64,000 nt of DNA. Source: Coenobita brevimanus (taxonomy: Eukaryota > Arthropoda > Malacostraca > Decapoda > Coenobitidae). The notes beneath the pieces were generated by a model that worked only from the letters and a program-made list of their open reading frames with translations, was not told the DNA's origin and searched no databases. A program made the position numbers and the translations under genes. The first letter of the stretch is position 1; every line of letters starts with the position of its first letter. The stretch covers positions 42,867,048-42,931,047 of the forward strand of contig CM064715.1 in assembly GCA_032717465.1 (NCBI GenBank), given 5' to 3'. Below, piece after piece: positions 21,961-33,813 of this stretch.

Positions 21961-22014
21961 GGCTTGTCTCTCCTTCACCGACAGGGAGAGAAATTGATTT
22001 AAGATAGCTCATGT

Positions 22015-22015
<1 letters not shown>

Positions 22016-22077
<62 letters not shown>
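22016..22077. repeat. (GA)n microsatellite, about 62 bp
   Basis: A perfect run. Confidence 0.96.
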
Positions 22078-22080
<3 letters not shown>

Positions 22081-22516
22081 AACGGATTCACTGTTTTAGC
22101 TTGCCTAAGTGGACCTTTGTTCAGTACCCCTCCTCTTATCATTCTCTCTCTCTCTCTCTCAGCAGATTTAGCGCCAGCCTGTCCTACACATTTCACTGGA
22201 TTTCTTTCCCTCTCTTATACTGCTCTTGTTTTCATTCACCTTCACGTTTTCCCATTTTCTTCGCCTTCCTAACATCTTTACTTATATTAACCTTTCCTTT
22301 ATTTTCCTATTGATATTCTTTACTATTCGTCTCTCCATTTTTAGCTTCATTTTAGTTTATATATTTTAATTATTTTTGCCACTGGATTGAGAGGGCTAAT
22401 GTCAGGCCAATCTATTTTTTTTTTTTTTGGGGGGGATTATTAATAGGACAAGATCCAGAACTCCTTCCTGTGGTACCTAAAGGCTTGATTCACTCTTGGC
22501 CAGCTGCTTCCTGTTA

Positions 22517-22770
<254 letters not shown>

Positions 22771-22774
22771 AATT

Positions 22775-23065
22775 GACGAGAACAAAAATGACAGGAAATG
22801 AAAAGAACAAGGAAAGACGAGAGGGTGAAAAAAAAAACAAGAGGAAGAAAACTAAAGAAAATGAAAAAGAAAAACAATAAAAACTCCATATTAATACAAA
22901 CAAAATCAGAGCCAAGACAAAGGGAAGAAAAATCCAGAAAAGAGAAAGAAAACATGAAAAAATATAAATAAAAATGAAAAACAGAATCACAGACACAGCA
23001 AAAAGAAACAGAAAAATGCATAAAAAAAGGACTCGAAAAAATAAGAAAAAAAAAAAGGAGAAAAA
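22775..23065. repeat. A-rich low-complexity tract
   Basis: AAAAACAAAA and GAAAAAGAAA words on the + strand for about 290 bp. No gene. Confidence 0.7.
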
Positions 23066-23111
23066 AGGAGCAGGGGTTGGGCAGCAAGTCAAGCATGTAC
23101 TCCCCTAGCCT

Positions 23112-23116
<5 letters not shown>

Positions 23117-23143
<27 letters not shown>

Positions 23144-23246
23144 CTATAGCCAAGGCCCCGTAAGTGCTTAGTGGACAGTGACCGATCTCTCTCTCTCTCT
23201 CTCTGGTGTCTTACTCGTATTTTTAACTTCGATTCCCTCTCACAGC

Positions 23247-23280
<34 letters not shown>
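23117..23280. repeat. (GA)n and (CT)n microsatellites, inverted
   Basis: (GA)n 23117-23144, (CT)n 23186-23204 and (CT)n 23251-23280. Confidence 0.93.
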
Positions 23281-23282
<2 letters not shown>

Positions 23283-23489
23283 ATCACACATCCCAGGGGC
23301 AAACTCCCATTATAACTTTTTTCACCACTTCCTTTCCATTTCGCCAAAGAAAGAATCTCACAAATATATCCACAAGAACCATCCGCCCTTCCTCTCCCCT
23401 GATTCTCATTATTGTTGATTGGTTTTTAATTCGCTCTATTGCCTAGTGTTGTTGGGTGCCTGATTGTTTGTTTGTCTGTGGAGTAAATA

Positions 23490-23548
23490 ATGGTGGTGGT
23501 GGCGGTGGTCGTAATAATAATAATCATAATAATAATAATAATAATAAT
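23490..23548. repeat. (GGT)n/(AAT)n trinucleotide tract
   Basis: TGGTGGTGG followed by AATAATAATCATAATAATAA. The surrounding 23290-23930 shows no gene. Confidence 0.9.
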
Positions 23549-23931
23549 TACCTGTGCAGTTTCTTCCTGTGAACCCAGAGATAATTTTGGAAACTGAATA
23601 CTCACTCCTTCGATATATAAGCCGACATTTTGAACTCCATGTGCGCCCAATCCCACTTCTGGTCATTTTTATTTTGGGATGGGGGATGACCCACCCAATA
23701 AGCTCCCCAAATATCGCCTTCCAAATGAGAGTCCACCGTACAACATGCATTAAGATATCAAAGTCAAATCTGCTCTACTTTCACTCTTTCTGAGAATGTT
23801 AAATTTACTGAAGAGGTGGCTGGTCCCCCATGAGATCACGGTTGGAAAAGGGTGTACAGTGGAAAACCAGTAACCAGCCCAATTCACCTGGGAAGTTTAA
23901 TTGAAATTCATCATATAGCATAGGAAGAATT

Positions 23932-23935
<4 letters not shown>

Positions 23936-23990
<55 letters not shown>
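23936..23990. repeat. (CA)n microsatellite
   Basis: A perfect run. The following 24000-24110 carries a duplicated GTACACA/GTACACAAC segment. Confidence 0.95.
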
Positions 23991-23991
<1 letters not shown>

Positions 23992-24119
23992 ACCCTGATG
24001 CGTACACACGTCCCAGAATGAGTACACAACAGTTCAGTCCTGTATACAAGTACTCCCTCATGTAATGTACACAAAAGTTCTCTGATTAGTACACACACAC
24101 ACACGGGGTACATAATTAC

Positions 24120-24495
24120 AACCTAGACCCCTTCACTACAATGGCCTGTTCAGCAGATTATTCTTAGTACAACCAGACGATTTTCTTAGGCGAACCTCTA
24201 AACAGTGACGGGGTTAATGTAGGCCGTATCTAACCCCACCAGTTCCTAAAATCTATCCCACGCTGAAGAAAATCGTCTGGAGATAGCAATAGAAAACGCG
24301 TCACCGGATTGAAGGGATTAGTATTTCGTGCATAAGCCATTCAGAGATCACTTAAAACTTCACTACCAGACGATTTTATTCAGCTGTCGAAAGATCTGTA
24401 GTAGTGAAAGGATTCGGAAGCAAATTTTACATATACCAGTAAAATTCTTGTATTTTACTATGCACAGCTCCTGACGATTTTATTCACCTGGGAAA
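24120..24495. repeat. Family A cluster, four arms
   Basis: Arms at 24173-24190 (forward), 24262-24280 (reverse), 24366-24386 (forward) and 24470-24490 (forward, decayed). Core GGGGTTAATGTAGGCCGTAT then CTAACCCC lies at 24211-24238 inside the complete unit 24173-24280. Confidence 0.85.
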
Positions 24496-24499
24496 GATC

Positions 24500-24750
24500 A
24501 ACGTTTGTTCATTCTAGTTCCTACTTCCGGATAGATAAATAGGTAGATAAATGATAGATATTGATACAGACATACGAGAATTGATAATGAAGTGAAAATG
24601 AAGACACTAAAATGAATGTAGGAAGCCTGCAAGCATCTAAACGGAGACTTGGCATTGGCTGAAACCAAATGTTTGCTCTGACAGACTGGAGAAGTAACAA
24701 ACAACGGAAATGAGGTGGTTAAAATAGCTGAAGAATTATATGCAAGACTT

Positions 24751-24790
<40 letters not shown>

Positions 24791-24981
24791 AGTTATCACA
24801 TAATCAAACTCTTATTCCATTATAGTAATCATATTAGAGAAAAACAAATCCATCCTTTTCACAATATATATATACTATGCAATGAAATGTCAAACTCATA
24901 AACACAGCATCATGATATTAGACATAAAACTATAGATTAAAACAACTATCAAGGCCATAAACACAATCACACGGCCATAAA

Positions 24982-25032
<51 letters not shown>

Positions 25033-25190
25033 TACAGGCACACTCGTCACACCAGTAAGAAAAAGTACATGTATTTTCGTCAGACCATTTTATTTGTCGC
25101 CTTTCCTTCTTGTTACGAAAAACGGATCACATTAGTATTTATTATCATTATTTACAGAAGCATCAATCATTACTGTTTTGGTTCATATAA
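24500..25190. other. AT-rich DNA with (GT)n and (CA)n tracts
   Basis: (GT)n 24753-24788 and (CA)n 24989-25031. A decayed family A forward arm (CAGACCATTTTATTTG) lies at 25081-25096. No gene. Confidence 0.7.
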
Positions 25191-25194
25191 TTAA

Positions 25195-25475
25195 ACACAA
25201 CTCAATTAACGAACGAAATGCAGGAATCTGAGATAACTAACGAATGAAAAATGCAGGTGTGAAATAATTAACGAAAGAAATGCAGGTGTGTCATAATTAA
25301 CGAACGAAGTGCAGGTGTGAAATAATTAACGAACAAGTGCAGGTGTGTGAGATAATTAACGAAAGAAATGCAGGTGTGTGAGATAATTAACGAACGAAAT
25401 GCAGGTGTAGGATAATTAACGAACGAAGTGCAGGTGTGAGATAACGAACGGAATGCAGGTGTGTGAGATACAGAA
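25195..25475. repeat. 29-bp minisatellite of ATTAACGAACGAAATGCAGG units, about nine copies
   Basis: Each unit reads TAATTAACGAACGAA(A/G)TGC then AGGTGTG(T)GAGA, with small indels. Units are directly adjacent with no unique spacers, so it is not CRISPR-like. Confidence 0.93.
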
Positions 25476-25712
25476 GTTGTCTCATGTGAACGTAAAAGTA
25501 AAGTGACGAAGCTGGAGTTTTATAATTTTTTGTAAACAGAGAAAATGGAAGGCCATCTTTACTCTTCATCCGGATCTTCGCCTCTCCCCGCCCCCTCTCC
25601 CCCCGGACCTACTCCCCCGTCCTCGGTGCAGAACAATAAATAAAAGATAAATAATAAAAATAAACAATAAAAAAAGATAATAAAAAATAAAAACTGAAGG
25701 AAGGCTTTTCGA

Positions 25713-25715
<3 letters not shown>

Positions 25716-25765
<50 letters not shown>
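25716..25765. repeat. (AC)n microsatellite
   Basis: A perfect run, followed directly by the family A outer word CGTCCTCGGACTGAAGGGGG (25768-25787). Confidence 0.94.
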
Positions 25766-25767
<2 letters not shown>

Positions 25768-25959
25768 CGTCCTCGGACTGAAGGGGGTTAATTAAGGATG
25801 CAGGGGACTCAGCCTCCGACAAACAAGCAAAACTGTTTATAAAAGCCAAGTAATCAAGGCAGCAGGTTACACAAATCAAGGAAACAAACATCTATTATAC
25901 GGCTTCACGGAAAAGGTGACATCAAACAGTTCTACTAATTCTCGTCTTTTTCTGTTCCT

Positions 25960-25960
25960 T

Positions 25961-25995
<35 letters not shown>

Positions 25996-26200
25996 TCCTT
26001 CAGCTATCTACCCCCCCAAGGAAAACAGCTGCTTACTTGCTGTTGATGGGTCTGTTCGGTCAGACAGATCAGGGTTAAGTAACAACACCAACTCCCTTCC
26101 TCACTTTTTCCTCTCTCTCTCCTTCTAACCCTTTTCTTCTGCTTTCTCCTCATCTTCACTTATCCCCTCCCCTCCTCCCTCTCTCTCTCTCTAACCACCG
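25960..26200. repeat. (CT)n tracts and CT-rich DNA
   Basis: (CT)n 25968-25993, with shorter runs near 26110 and 26178. Confidence 0.85.
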
Positions 26201-26329
26201 TGCCACAACAATAGATCACGATAAGGATACGATAACACGACAACCAACATTTCCCTACCCTCACTTGCTTAGAAAAAAGAAAGAAAGAAAAAATGCTGGT
26301 TAAATGTAAATCAGTTAGTGGTGTTGTTA

Positions 26330-26945
26330 TTGTGGGCAAGGTGAGGCATGACAGGCATCTGGTGTGTTGGGGACTGTGTCTGTTGGTGGAGGTGGTGTAG
26401 AAGTGATGGAGGAGAGGTTGGAGATGGAGGAGGGATGAGGAGAAGCTATGGAGAGGTTGTGTGTGCGAGGGGGAGGTTGGGGTGGTGATGGAGGGGTAAG
26501 AGGGTGATTGGGAAAGGAGGTGGAAGGGTAAATGATGGAGGAGTGGATGTGGTAAGGTGGTGGTGGTGAAGTGACAGTACAGGAATGGTGTGGATTAAAG
26601 GTGGAGGGACAGCTGAGGGTGGAGGGTAGTGGGGGCAGGGAAGTTGTAGAGAGTTAAGGGTGAGAAAGAAGGGAGTGGCAAGGGTGGAGAGGGAGAGAGA
26701 AAATTTGCTATGGATGGTGGTGAGATGGGTGAGAGATATGATGAAGTGAGGAACAGAGGCTATAGTGGATGACTGGTTGGGGTGAATGGGTGGGAGGTGA
26801 TGTGGAACGGGTGAGAGTGACAGGTGAGGTGGAGGGGTAGCTGAGGGGTGGCAGGGAGTGAATGTGGACAGTGGAGGAGGAGGATGCTGGTGGAGGAAGT
26901 GGAAGTAGAGGAGGTGAGGATGGTGGTGGGGAAGAGAAACAAACC
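26330..26945. repeat. GGA/GGT-rich low-complexity tract
   Basis: GGTGGTGATGGAGG and GGAGGGGTAG words without a fixed unit for about 600 bp. Frames on the minus strand are serine/proline/threonine-rich artefacts. Confidence 0.8.
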
Positions 26946-27194
26946 TTCCAACCCGTCTGCATATTCCTGGTTACTTTAGCATGATATTATTAGCCTTACA
27001 GAGTCCCAAGGCAGTGGAAAGGAACTACTGACCGGAGATAAGCATAACTCTACTCGTATCCCGTATTCTATTCTGACAAACAGTATTAATTAACGATCTA
27101 CAGTAAATTGAACACCACTAGACACGCATTCCATGATGAGTGCCAGCTGAAACCACGTTATTCTGTCCATCTAAAATCTATCAGTCAAAGCTTT

Positions 27195-27300
27195 AACAAC
27201 CAGACGATTTTATTCAGCTCAGGATTAATGAGAGCTGTATCTAACCCCTCCAGTCTCTCCCACGTTCAATAAAATCGTCTGGTGCAAAAAAGACTGAAGG
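27195..27300. repeat. Family A complete unit
   Basis: Forward arm 27200-27219, core ATTAATGAGAGCTGTATCTA then ACCCCTCC (27223-27250), decayed reverse arm 27264-27282. At 83 bp this is the most compact unit. Confidence 0.85.
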
Positions 27301-27900
27301 GGACGATTAATGGGGTAGAGGAGTTTTTAAAGACGTGGACAAATATTCGCTTACTACGGTATCCCACACCGTCTACAGCACACTCAGGGCATGTCCGTCA
27401 CTTTCCTCCCTGACGCATCATATCAGAGAGAATCATCAATGGGCAGAGAAACATAACACGCATCCCTCGGCTTAGAAATATCACCCAGAAGAAAGTAAGA
27501 AGAGTTGAAATGGAACGCAAACTTTTGTAACTACGGCCGGAGAAACACACCAAGCCTCTCTCAGCTTAGGAATAATAGCCAGACGAGGAGAGTAAAAAGC
27601 ATAGAGAGATGAAACACTAGACTAACTTTTGCCACCGCCTGTACACCACCCAACCCATATTCCCCCCCCCCCGGTGTTGGAGCGAGGCCAGGATCCATCA
27701 CGTGTTTGTCACTCATAATTCTTCGGCTCATTCTTGTCTCCTTTGGGCTCCTCTGATCACAATCTTGCCTATGACACAAGCAAACCTAAGCTCAATTTTA
27801 TGCCGCTGGTGAGATTTGTTACAGTGGAAAGGACAAGGAAAGAAGAATGTAAGCTATTTTCAATTTTCTTGTTCATCCTGAGAGCTAAGACCTATTTCTT
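27300..27900. other. Ordinary DNA, no recognised feature
   Basis: No microsatellite and no gene signal. TTAGAAATATCACCCAGAAG (27471) and TTAGGAATAATAGCCAGACG (27566) form a weak direct repeat about 95 bp apart. Confidence 0.4.
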
Positions 27901-27909
27901 GTTCACTCA

Positions 27910-28031
27910 TATCATCATCACTACTATCATTATCATCATCATCATCATTATCATCATCATCATAACTACCACCACCATCATCACTAACACCACCACCCTC
28001 ATGCGTATTCCACCATTATAAACAGGACGAG

Positions 28032-28072
<41 letters not shown>
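27910..28072. repeat. (CAT)n and (GA)n microsatellites
   Basis: ATCATCATCATTATCATC block 27910-27990 and a perfect (GA)n 28033-28071. Confidence 0.93.
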
Positions 28073-28074
<2 letters not shown>

Positions 28075-28075
<1 letters not shown>

Positions 28076-28500
28076 GAACCTCAGGGCAAATATCACCAGA
28101 ACTGACGGGGAAATAGGCCAACGCACCCATTACCACACACCCTTCAAGCATTCCAATTTCCACACAGTCACATACACGTTACCAATCATTCCTCTTTTAT
28201 ATATTCCACTTTATCCACTCACTCATATAAAGACTGCCTATACTCCCACTTTTACATCTTCCACCTTTCTCATCCATCAGTAAGTATTCCACCCATCCAC
28301 ATAATCATACAGTACTAATCATCTACCTTATACTTCCACCTTTTCATCCACTATTTAGTCCACCTAATCACAAAATTTTTAAAGGACCAATCTCTCCACT
28401 TTTATTTATTTTCCACCCTCTTCACCTACCAAACATCTTTTTACTTGTGAGAGGAAAACAAAGGTGCTCTAATTCACTGTCTTATTTGCAGTTTCTTAGC
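28075..28500. repeat. Degenerate repeats of CCACTT..CATCCAC words
   Basis: TTCCACCTTTCTCATCCATC, TATTCCACCCATCCACATAA and TATTCCACTTTATCCACTCA recur at about 55-70 bp spacing between 28200 and 28430. This suggests an old minisatellite. Confidence 0.5.
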
Positions 28501-28559
28501 AAGGCCAGTGAACTCCGGGATGTTTGCGCTGTTTGAGGAGGCTGGGTCTTTCTTGCGTT

Positions 28560-28561
<2 letters not shown>

Positions 28562-28598
<37 letters not shown>

Positions 28599-28702
28599 CG
28601 ATATACATGTCAAAATACATACACAAGTTTCTATGCCTAAAGAGAGAGTGTCCACGAAACACACGCACATAAACAGTCATAAATATAAAACACCCACCCA
28701 CC

Positions 28703-28746
<44 letters not shown>

Positions 28747-28843
28747 CACCTACGCCCACATGCACATCCGTAGGTAAACACACAAAAAGCTAAAATTGAC
28801 GTCCCCACCCCCCCACCTCTCACCCCACCCCCCACAGACAAAT

Positions 28844-28885
<42 letters not shown>
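28562..28885. repeat. (CA)n, (GA)n, (CA)n microsatellites
   Basis: (AC)n 28562-28596, (GA)n 28708-28744 and (AC)n 28848-28885. Confidence 0.94.
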
Positions 28886-28887
<2 letters not shown>

Positions 28888-28981
28888 TTTTTTCTATTTC
28901 TTATTTTTTTCCCACGTGTTCCATTAATTAGTTAGCTTACCTGCAACACCTGTAGCGTTCAGGGGCTCAATATCGGGCCAA

Positions 28982-28984
<3 letters not shown>

Positions 28985-29071
<87 letters not shown>
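28985..29071. repeat. Compound (GT)n(GA)n microsatellite
   Basis: (GT)n 28985-29032 runs directly into (GA)n to 29071. Confidence 0.96.
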
Positions 29072-29074
<3 letters not shown>

Positions 29075-29079
29075 ATCAT

Positions 29080-29314
29080 AGGAATGTACCAGAGAATGAG
29101 AGAGAAACGTGTGAGAGATATAGAAAAGGTGTGTCAGAGAGTGAGTAAGGTTTGAGTGAGAAAAAAATGTAAGAAAATATAGAGATACTGAACAAGGGAC
29201 ATACTAAAAGCATGAGAAAGAGTGACATGGTAAAAGAATGGGTGTGAGATAGAGAGGGATTGTTTGAGAAAAGAGAGCGAGAGTGAGAAAAGTGAGAGTG
29301 ATATCAAGGAAAAT

Positions 29315-29366
<52 letters not shown>
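29080..29366. repeat. GAGAGTGAG low-complexity DNA and (GA)n
   Basis: GTGAGAGA words decay outward from the neighbouring tracts. A perfect (GA)n covers 29320-29366. Confidence 0.85.
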
Positions 29367-29367
<1 letters not shown>

Positions 29368-29439
29368 CCAAATGTTCGGTGATTCCTAAGTTTAGCACTT
29401 CTATGTTGGGCTTGGTGGAGGCATTTGTGAAAGAGACCA

Positions 29440-29673
29440 TGCCATCTCTCTCTCTCTCTCTTTCTTCTCCTCTCCCTCTTTTTCTCTCACTTTTCAATCC
29501 TCTTCTCACCCCTGTCTCTCCTTCCTCCTTTTCTATATTTTTAACTATCTATCTATCTATCGATCTATCTATACCTTTTTCTTTCACTTCATTCATTCTC
29601 TCAATTCTTAAGTTTTCCATCTCTCTGTCTCTCTCTCAAGAATTAATAACGAATGGTTAACGAGAGTAAATGA

Positions 29674-29722
<49 letters not shown>

Positions 29723-29841
29723 TACGTGCCTCTAACCCCTTCAGTGAGAGGTAAATTATAAGCCAAACAATATCCCCCTAACGCAACTCATCCAATAGAG
29801 ATCGCTTAGGCATCAAATTGAACAAACGGGAGAGACTAATT

Positions 29842-29904
<63 letters not shown>
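29440..29904. repeat. CT-rich DNA, (GA)n and (AC)n microsatellites
   Basis: (CT)n 29444-29461, CTATCTAT 29545-29572, (GA)n 29679-29718 and (AC)n 29846-29904. Confidence 0.9.
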
Positions 29905-29905
<1 letters not shown>

Positions 29906-30085
29906 ACAAATAAAATCAATACACAGCACTGGAAATACAACAGCTATAACTAAAAATACAACAGAAATACAGTAGGTAATACGAGTGAATATAACTGAGA
30001 ATGCAATCAGAATACACCTACCACAATACCCATGCCCATTTATCGGTGAAAATATCGTAAAATAAAAGAAAATGATAACTCAATG

Positions 30086-30150
30086 CCGTATTCTCGTAGG
30101 TTTGGAAGGTTTCGTGGTATTTTTTCCTAAGTGATTTATTTAGCATATAC
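30086..30150. repeat. Family B left-arm fragment
   Basis: CCGTATTCTCGTAGG, then TTTTCCTAAGTGATTTATTT matches the left terminal repeat of family B. No right arm was found. Confidence 0.6.
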
Positions 30151-30179
30151 ACCTTACTCCCCTCTTGTATTTTCATGAT

Positions 30180-30557
30180 CCAAAAGACTTCAACATTAAA
30201 AAGACCAAGATACATCACCACAACTATACTGTCAGACCATCACTACAAGCACACTACTATCACACCACACTACAGTTACATGGCATCAGCACACCATCAC
30301 TATATCCTACCATCACCACCACCACTAGACACACCACACCATACATACCACCCCACCGACACACCTCAAACCACCAGCACCATCCCACATCACCACACAC
30401 ACACACACCACCACCACCACTACAGACACACCACATCATGCATACCACCAAAGTACATCAATAGCCATATCATACCACACCACATCACACCACACCACAC
30501 CACACCACACAATTTGACGCACACACTTTTCACTCAACCCCCCTCCTCCTCCCCCCC

Positions 30558-30618
<61 letters not shown>
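30180..30618. repeat. CACCAC/CACACCACAC low-complexity tract ending in (CT)n(AC)n
   Basis: Irregular ACCAC and CACCACACCACA words, then (CT)n 30558-30572 and (CA)n 30572-30618. Confidence 0.85.
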
Positions 30619-30621
<3 letters not shown>

Positions 30622-30794
30622 CCCCTCCACCAGGCCCCAAACAACAGCACACGGGACGCCACATATTAATTTCCAAGGGGGAGCATGTTTACGCTTTGGA
30701 GTCGCTGCCGCCCCTCACAGGAAGACGGTCAGGCTAAATGTTTGGTGGTGTGGGTATCCGGGATTTGTCGTGCGCAAGGAGGGGGGGAAAATTA

Positions 30795-31135
30795 ACCTCT
30801 TCAGACCCATGACGTGTTTACATTTACTCGGGGAGTTTTTTTTTTTTTTTTTTTTTTTTTTTACATATATCACCGAACTGAGGGGGTAACTATTCAAAAC
30901 ATCAGCACATCTTTTTTTTTTTCTTTCTTCTTCTGCTACTACTTCCTTCTTCTTCTTCTACTTCATCACCATTATCATTATCCACAATCATCATCATATC
31001 ATTAACAATCATCATTATCATCATTATCCACAATCATCATCATCATCATCATCTCCTTCTTTTTCTCCTCTTCCTCCTCCTTCTTCTTCGTCTTCTTCTT
31101 CCTCCTCCTCCTCCTTCGTTTCTTTATTTTTGCTA
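30795..31135. repeat. Poly(T), (CAT)n and CTT-rich tracts
   Basis: T26 at 30837-30862 next to family A outer words (CCTCTTCAGACCCATGACGT, 30796-30815), TTCTTCTTC and CATCATCATC blocks to 31130. Confidence 0.85.
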
Positions 31136-31137
31136 CC

Positions 31138-31675
31138 TACAGACGATTTTAGTCAGCTGGGGTGGGAGGGTTAATCGTCAAATGGAGGGGAGTAAACAGC
31201 ATTTATTAACCCTCTCACCCCTCCCCCCCCAAAAAAAAAAAAAAATCAGAAGCTGCATAGAAGAATCGTCTGGTAGGAGCGAATATAAGAGGTTAAAATC
31301 GCACCATCGTAGTGAAGAGGTGGCGATTTACCACTTCAGTTCGAGGATGTCCTTTTGTTGTTCTTGCGACACCCGAACGATTTAACCCCTTCAAGCCCCT
31401 GACGTATTTTGGGGGCCTAACTCTTGCTATTTTCAGACGATTTCCCTCAGCCCTGGGGTGGAATTTTCGCTATTTTCAGACGATTTCTTTCAGCTTTGGG
31501 GGACTTTTTCGATATTTTCTAACGATTTCCCCAGCCATGGAGGGAATTTTTAATATTTTCAGACGATTTCCTTCAGTTTTGGGGGGCTATTCGAAATGGA
31601 GAGGTTAGATTGAGGACAGAGCAACGTTTCCCATAATTAAATAGGGTAAAATCGCTGAATAAAATCGTCTGGTGA
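31138..31675. repeat. Family A cluster with four tandem forward arms
   Basis: Arms: 31140-31159 (forward), 31252-31273 (reverse, decayed), 31434-31452, 31477-31495, 31519-31536 and 31560-31577 (four forward arms about 42 bp apart), 31654-31672 (reverse). Each of the four is preceded by ATTTTC and followed by (T)GGGG words. That makes a local tandem array of one arm plus flank. Confidence 0.88.
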
Positions 31676-31689
31676 TGGTCTGAGAAAAC

Positions 31690-31995
31690 GTAAATGACGT
31701 CACCATATCGAAAAATGACGTCACTATCTCGAAAAATCCCATCACCCTATCGAAAAAAAATGACGTCACTAACTCGAAAAATCCGATCACCCTGTCGAAA
31801 AAATTACGTCACTTACTCGAAAAATGACGTCACTAACTCGAAAATGACGTCACCCTATCGAAAAAAAAAGTCAATCTCGAAAAATCCCATCACCCTATCG
31901 AAAAATTGTCACCAAATAAAATGACGTCACTAAATAAAAAAAAAAAGGTCACCAAATAAAAAAAAATGACGTCACAGGAAAAAATGACGTCACCA
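31690..31995. repeat. Tandem array carrying eight TGACGTCA palindromes
   Basis: Units of about 20 bp read TGACGTCAC(C/T)(A)TATCGAAAAA or alternate with CCCATCACCCTATCGAAAAA. Exact TGACGTCA starts at 31695, 31716, 31761, 31825, 31845, 31922, 31967 and 31985; TTACGTCA is at 31804. TGACGTCA is the consensus CRE site bound by CREB/ATF-type bZIP proteins. Function here is unproven, and repeat amplification alone could explain the array. Confidence 0.9.
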
Positions 31996-32094
31996 TATCG
32001 AAGGGGGAGGGGAAGATTTAACTCAGAAACAACCCCCCCCCCCACTTAGTGACATCTTCATGGCCAAATTAATCCCTTCTTTTCTTAGTGTTTG

Positions 32095-32125
32095 CCTTCA
32101 GCTGAATAAAATCGTCTGGAGATAA
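32095..32125. repeat. Family A reverse arm
   Basis: A perfect arm at 32099-32119 closes the region holding the TGACGTCA array. Confidence 0.85.
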
Positions 32126-32194
32126 GAGATAAGGAAATAAGTGGCTTGAATTGAGAAGTTAGAATTATTATCATTTCCAGTATGAGTCTGATGA

Positions 32195-32195
<1 letters not shown>

Positions 32196-32226
<31 letters not shown>

Positions 32227-32325
32227 CACACACACACACACACACACACATACAAAACCTCACTATGAGCTATACAAATGTCAACAGTTGGAAGACCATC
32301 TTATATATCAAGATGTATGCGCACC

Positions 32326-32414
<89 letters not shown>
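32196..32414. repeat. (CT)n(AC)n and long (GT)n microsatellites
   Basis: (TC)n 32196-32222, (AC)n 32226-32250 and a perfect (GT)n 32329-32414 (about 86 bp). Confidence 0.96.
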
Positions 32415-32415
<1 letters not shown>

Positions 32416-32419
32416 CAGA

Positions 32420-32741
32420 GAGAGAGATGAAGACATAGACAGACACACAGAGACACAGATATGCATAATGAGAGACGGACAGATAAGCAAACAGACAAAC
32501 AGTTAAAGATAAATATCTATCAGTACTGAGGAGAAAGAGCAGAGATGGAGATCGGCCTACCATCTGACAGACAGACAGATAGATACGTAAACAGACAGAC
32601 AGACAGATAGACATAAATAGGCGTAGCTTAGAGAGGAAGAGAAATGAGAGATAAGGTAAAGAGAAAGACAGACAGACATGGATAGAGACTGAGAGAAACA
32701 GATATACTAAGACTGATAAACAAATGTATAGACAGAACTAT

Positions 32742-32775
<34 letters not shown>
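32420..32775. repeat. GACAGACA/GATA words and (GA)n
   Basis: Tetranucleotide ACAGACAG and GATAGATA words, with a perfect (GA)n at 32743-32772. Confidence 0.85.
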
Positions 32776-32819
32776 AAGAGCCGTTTATTCTCGTTTTATT
32801 ATCGCATTTTAAAACCTTT

Positions 32820-33775
32820 CTAACTAGTCTAGCCTCCCTCCCGCTCCCACTTCCTCTCTCTCTCTCTTCTTTTTTTCTTCCTTCCGCCTCAATTCCTCTC
32901 TCACCGTCTCTCCCTGCCGCTTTCATTTTCTTCCTTCCTCCCCTCCATCTCTCCTTCGTTCTCTCCTTCTTTCCGTCCCTCTTTTCCCCTCCTTACCTCC
33001 TTCCTCCCACACCCATCCCTTCGATTCTTACTTCTTGCATTCCTCCCTCCCTCCCTTCCACCTCTTTCCCTCCTTCTCCCCTTCTTTCCTCTCCCTTCCT
33101 TCCTATTATCTCCCTTCTCTTCTTTCCTTCCCTCCTCTCCTTTCTTTCCTTAATTCTTTCCGCTCTTCCTTCCTCTCTCCCTTTCTTCCTACCATTTTTC
33201 CTTTCTCCCTTCTTTCTTCTCTTCCTTCCTTCATCTCCCCTTCCTTCCTCCCTTCTTTCCCTCCCTCCAGTTTTTCCCTCCAGGTCATATGTCTCCTGCC
33301 TTCACAATCTGTCACTACCTCTGATAATGCCAAGGGTCGGGGTGTTGTAGCCCTAGAAGACTCCCTGTGGGTCATAGGAGCTTCACTGCCACCACTCTCT
33401 CTCTCTCTCTCTCCCCTATCTTCCTCTCGCTTCCTCCCTTCCCCATCGTTACCCTCCCTTTTCTCTCCCCCTTCCCAGCCTTCAATTTCTCCCCTCCCTC
33501 CATTTTCCCTCCCCTCTTCCCTTCTTACTCCTTCCATCCTATCTCTTCTCCCCTCTCCCTTCCCCTTCCCCTCCCCTCACCACCCATCTATATTTTTCCT
33601 CTCCTCTCCTCTCCCTCCCTCCCATTTCTCCCCCCCTCCTCTCCTTTCCCCTTTCCCCTCCCCTCCTTCTTTCCCTCCCCCTCCCCTTCCCCTTCCCACC
33701 CTTCTATATTTTCCCTCTCCTCCCCTCTCTTCTCCCTCCCTCCCTTCCTCCCCTACCCGTCATCCCTTTCGCCAC
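32820..33775. repeat. Polypyrimidine tract, 950 bp
   Basis: CCTTCCTTCC, CTCCCCTTCC and CCCCTCCCCT words with one island of ordinary sequence at 33280-33390. Serine/proline/leucine-rich frames of over 200 codons are artefacts. Confidence 0.87.
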
Positions 33776-33813
33776 AACAAAATGGAGTTAGTGTGAAAGA
33801 AGTGACCTTGGCT

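Noticed and set aside
25195..25475. CRISPR-like array of 29-bp repeats
   Set aside because: There are no unique spacers between units, no cas genes, and the genome is eukaryotic.
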